Source: JBFFSQ01 sp041572275 | GTDB lineage: Bacteria > Pseudomonadota > Gammaproteobacteria > SZUA-229 | Length of the DNA stretch: 6,544 bases | Assembly (NCBI GenBank): GCA_041572275.1 | Contig: JBFFSQ010000172.1 | Location: forward strand, 1 to 6,544 | Reading direction: 5' to 3' | In this document: positions 5,326-6,544 of the stretch, one piece after another | How positions within the stretch are numbered: the first letter of the stretch is position 1 | Layout: the number at the start of each line of letters is the position of its first letter | Position numbers and translations under genes: made by a program | The notes under the pieces: generated by a model | What the model saw: only the letters and a program-made list of their open reading frames with translations | Databases searched by the model: none | What the model was told of the DNA's origin: nothing

Positions 5326-6544
5326 TTATTTAAAAGCCAGTCTGCTGCTGGTCGGTATGGTGTTTGGTTCACAGGTGTTGGCGGCACATCAGATCCAGCA
5401 CTGGCTGACTGAACATGGCGCCCGGGTATATTTTTCTGAAGATAATAGTCTGCCTATGGTTGATCTGCGTATTGTCTTTGATGCCGGGAGTGCGCGAGAT
5501 AATGGCAAGCCGGGTATGGCATTGTTGACCAATGGCATGTTGTCGGAAGGGGCGGCAGGAAAAAATGCCAGGCAACTGGCTGAGCAGTTTGAGGCTGTGG
5601 GTGCTCAGTTTTCCAATGGCTCTTTGAAAGATATGGCCTGGTTAAATTTGCGCAGCCTGAGTGAGGCGCGATATCTGAAGCCGGCACTCGATAACCTGAA
5701 AGATATTCTGAGTCGGCCAACTTTTCCAAAGGCGGCCTATCAGCGCGAACTGGCGCGGATGAAAGTGGCTTTGAAAGCAAGTCAGCAATCACCATCAACC
5801 ATTGCCGATGAGGCTTTTTATAAGGCATTGTACGGTGATCATCCTTATGCTTTGCCATCCAGTGGTACCGAGGCCAGTTTGAAGGCGATGACACTGATGG
5901 ATATCAAACAATTCTATCGTCAATATTATGTGGCGCAGAATGCAGTGGTCTCGATCGTGGGTAATGTCAGTCGTGAACAGGCAGCGGCCATGGTCAATGA
6001 GATATTTGCCGAGTTGCCATCCGGACAAAAAGCGGATGCCTTGCCAGAAGTGCAGCCACTCACAGAGGCAAAAACCATTCGTATTGATTTCCCTTCGAAA
6101 CAGAGTCATGTACGAGTGGGCCAGTTGGGTACCCGTCGTGGGGATCATGATTACTTTACACTGTATGTGGCCAATCACCCGTTTGGCGGCAGTGGTTTTG
6201 CCTCTCGTCTGGTTGAAGAGGTACGAGAGAAACGCGGCCTGGCCTATAGTGTCTATAGCTATTTTCTGCCCATGCGGCTCGCGGGTCCTTTTCAGATGGG
6301 CTTGCAGACACGCAATGATCAAACCCAGCAAGCACTGGATATTATTCGTGAAGAACTGCGCCGATATGTGGATCAAGGTCCTACTCCGCAGGAACTCGAG
6401 GATAGTGTGAAAAATATTACCGGCGGTTTTCCTTTACGTGTCGATAGCAATCGAAAACGGGTCGAGTATTTGTCAATGATCGGTTTTTATAACCTGCCAC
6501 TGGATTATCTGGATAGTTTTATTGGCAATATCGAAGCCGTGGAT
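5315..6544 (+). CDS. M16 family peptidase-like protein, non-catalytic partner subunit (3' end outside the window)
   Basis: This frame is open for 410 codons from the ATG at 5315 and runs past the right edge, so the C-terminus (perhaps 30-50 residues by family length) is missing. The protein begins with a Sec signal peptide (MVVNYLKASLLLVGMVFGSQVLAA) with likely cleavage after A23 or A24, placing it in the periplasm. Its first domain resembles M16 (DLRIVFDAGSARD at 50-62), but the segment matching HXXEH is LLTNG at 70-74, so both zinc His residues and the catalytic Glu are lost. The second domain keeps VREKRGLAYSVYSYF at 303-317. R304 and Y311 are 7 apart, as in the Arg/Tyr pair of other M16 enzymes, which positions substrate at the partner's zinc site. 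It starts 11 bases before the end of the first M16 gene with its own AGGAG. I infer that it completes the active site of the upstream lipoprotein. Confidence 0.92.
   Translation, partial: MVVNYLKASLLLVGMVFGSQVLAAHQIQHWLTEHGARVYFSEDNSLPMVDLRIVFDAGSARDNGKPGMALLTNGMLSEGAAGKNARQLAEQFEAVGAQFSNGSLKDMAWLNLRSLSEARYLKPALDNLKDILSRPTFPKAAYQRELARMKVALKASQQSPSTIADEAFYKALYGDHPYALPSSGTEASLKAMTLMDIKQFYRQYYVAQNAVVSIVGNVSREQAAAMVNEIFAELPSGQKADALPEVQPLTEAKTIRIDFPSKQSHVRVGQLGTRRGDHDYFTLYVANHPFGGSGFASRLVEEVREKRGLAYSVYSYFLPMRLAGPFQMGLQTRNDQTQQALDIIREELRRYVDQGPTPQELEDSVKNITGGFPLRVDSNRKRVEYLSMIGFYNLPLDYLDSFIGNIEAVD

Noticed and set aside
5454..6376. Two long minus-strand open frames (5454-5894 and 5795-6376).
   Set aside because: They lie opposite a clear M16 protein with signal peptide and family motifs whose frame is open throughout. 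Their translations have no recognisable domain and odd composition, so they are antisense shadows.

Overview
The window is a piece of gammaproteobacterial chromosome of roughly balanced base composition. It holds two divergent gene groups that meet in a 123-base promoter-bearing gap (3787-3909). No insertion sequence, tRNA, rRNA, CRISPR array or phage gene is visible. The gene order resembles the one known from Pseudomonas and relatives, where a pair of M16 peptidase genes lies back to back with ftsY-ftsE-ftsX. I infer the class from this order and from the protein motifs, and I cannot name a genus.

The minus-strand group, read from right to left, is ftsY (SRP receptor GTPase), ftsE (ABC ATPase), ftsX (divisome membrane protein) and a stand-alone protein with two receiver (REC) domains. 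ftsE and ftsX overlap by one base and are surely co-translated. ftsY is separated from ftsE by 97 bases, and ftsX from the REC-REC gene by 97 bases between stop and start codons. In many gammaproteobacteria rpoH (sigma-32) follows ftsX. Here the REC-REC gene sits in that place, and if rpoH is present it must lie beyond base 1.

The plus-strand group is two M16 family zinc-peptidase genes that overlap by 11 bases. The first protein is a probable lipoprotein with a complete HXXEH...E zinc site, but it lacks the Arg/Tyr pair in its C-terminal half. The second has a Sec signal peptide, has lost HXXEH, keeps the Arg/Tyr pair, and runs off the right edge of the window. Together they look like the two halves of one heterodimeric periplasmic peptidase.

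Most of the window is conserved housekeeping sequence. The least ordinary element is the REC-REC protein: its first receiver domain has Ser where the phosphoacceptor Asp should be, it has no output domain, and it occupies the usual rpoH slot. I see no convincing evidence for a wholly new system. Every stretch without a gene is shorter than 130 bases and is described below.
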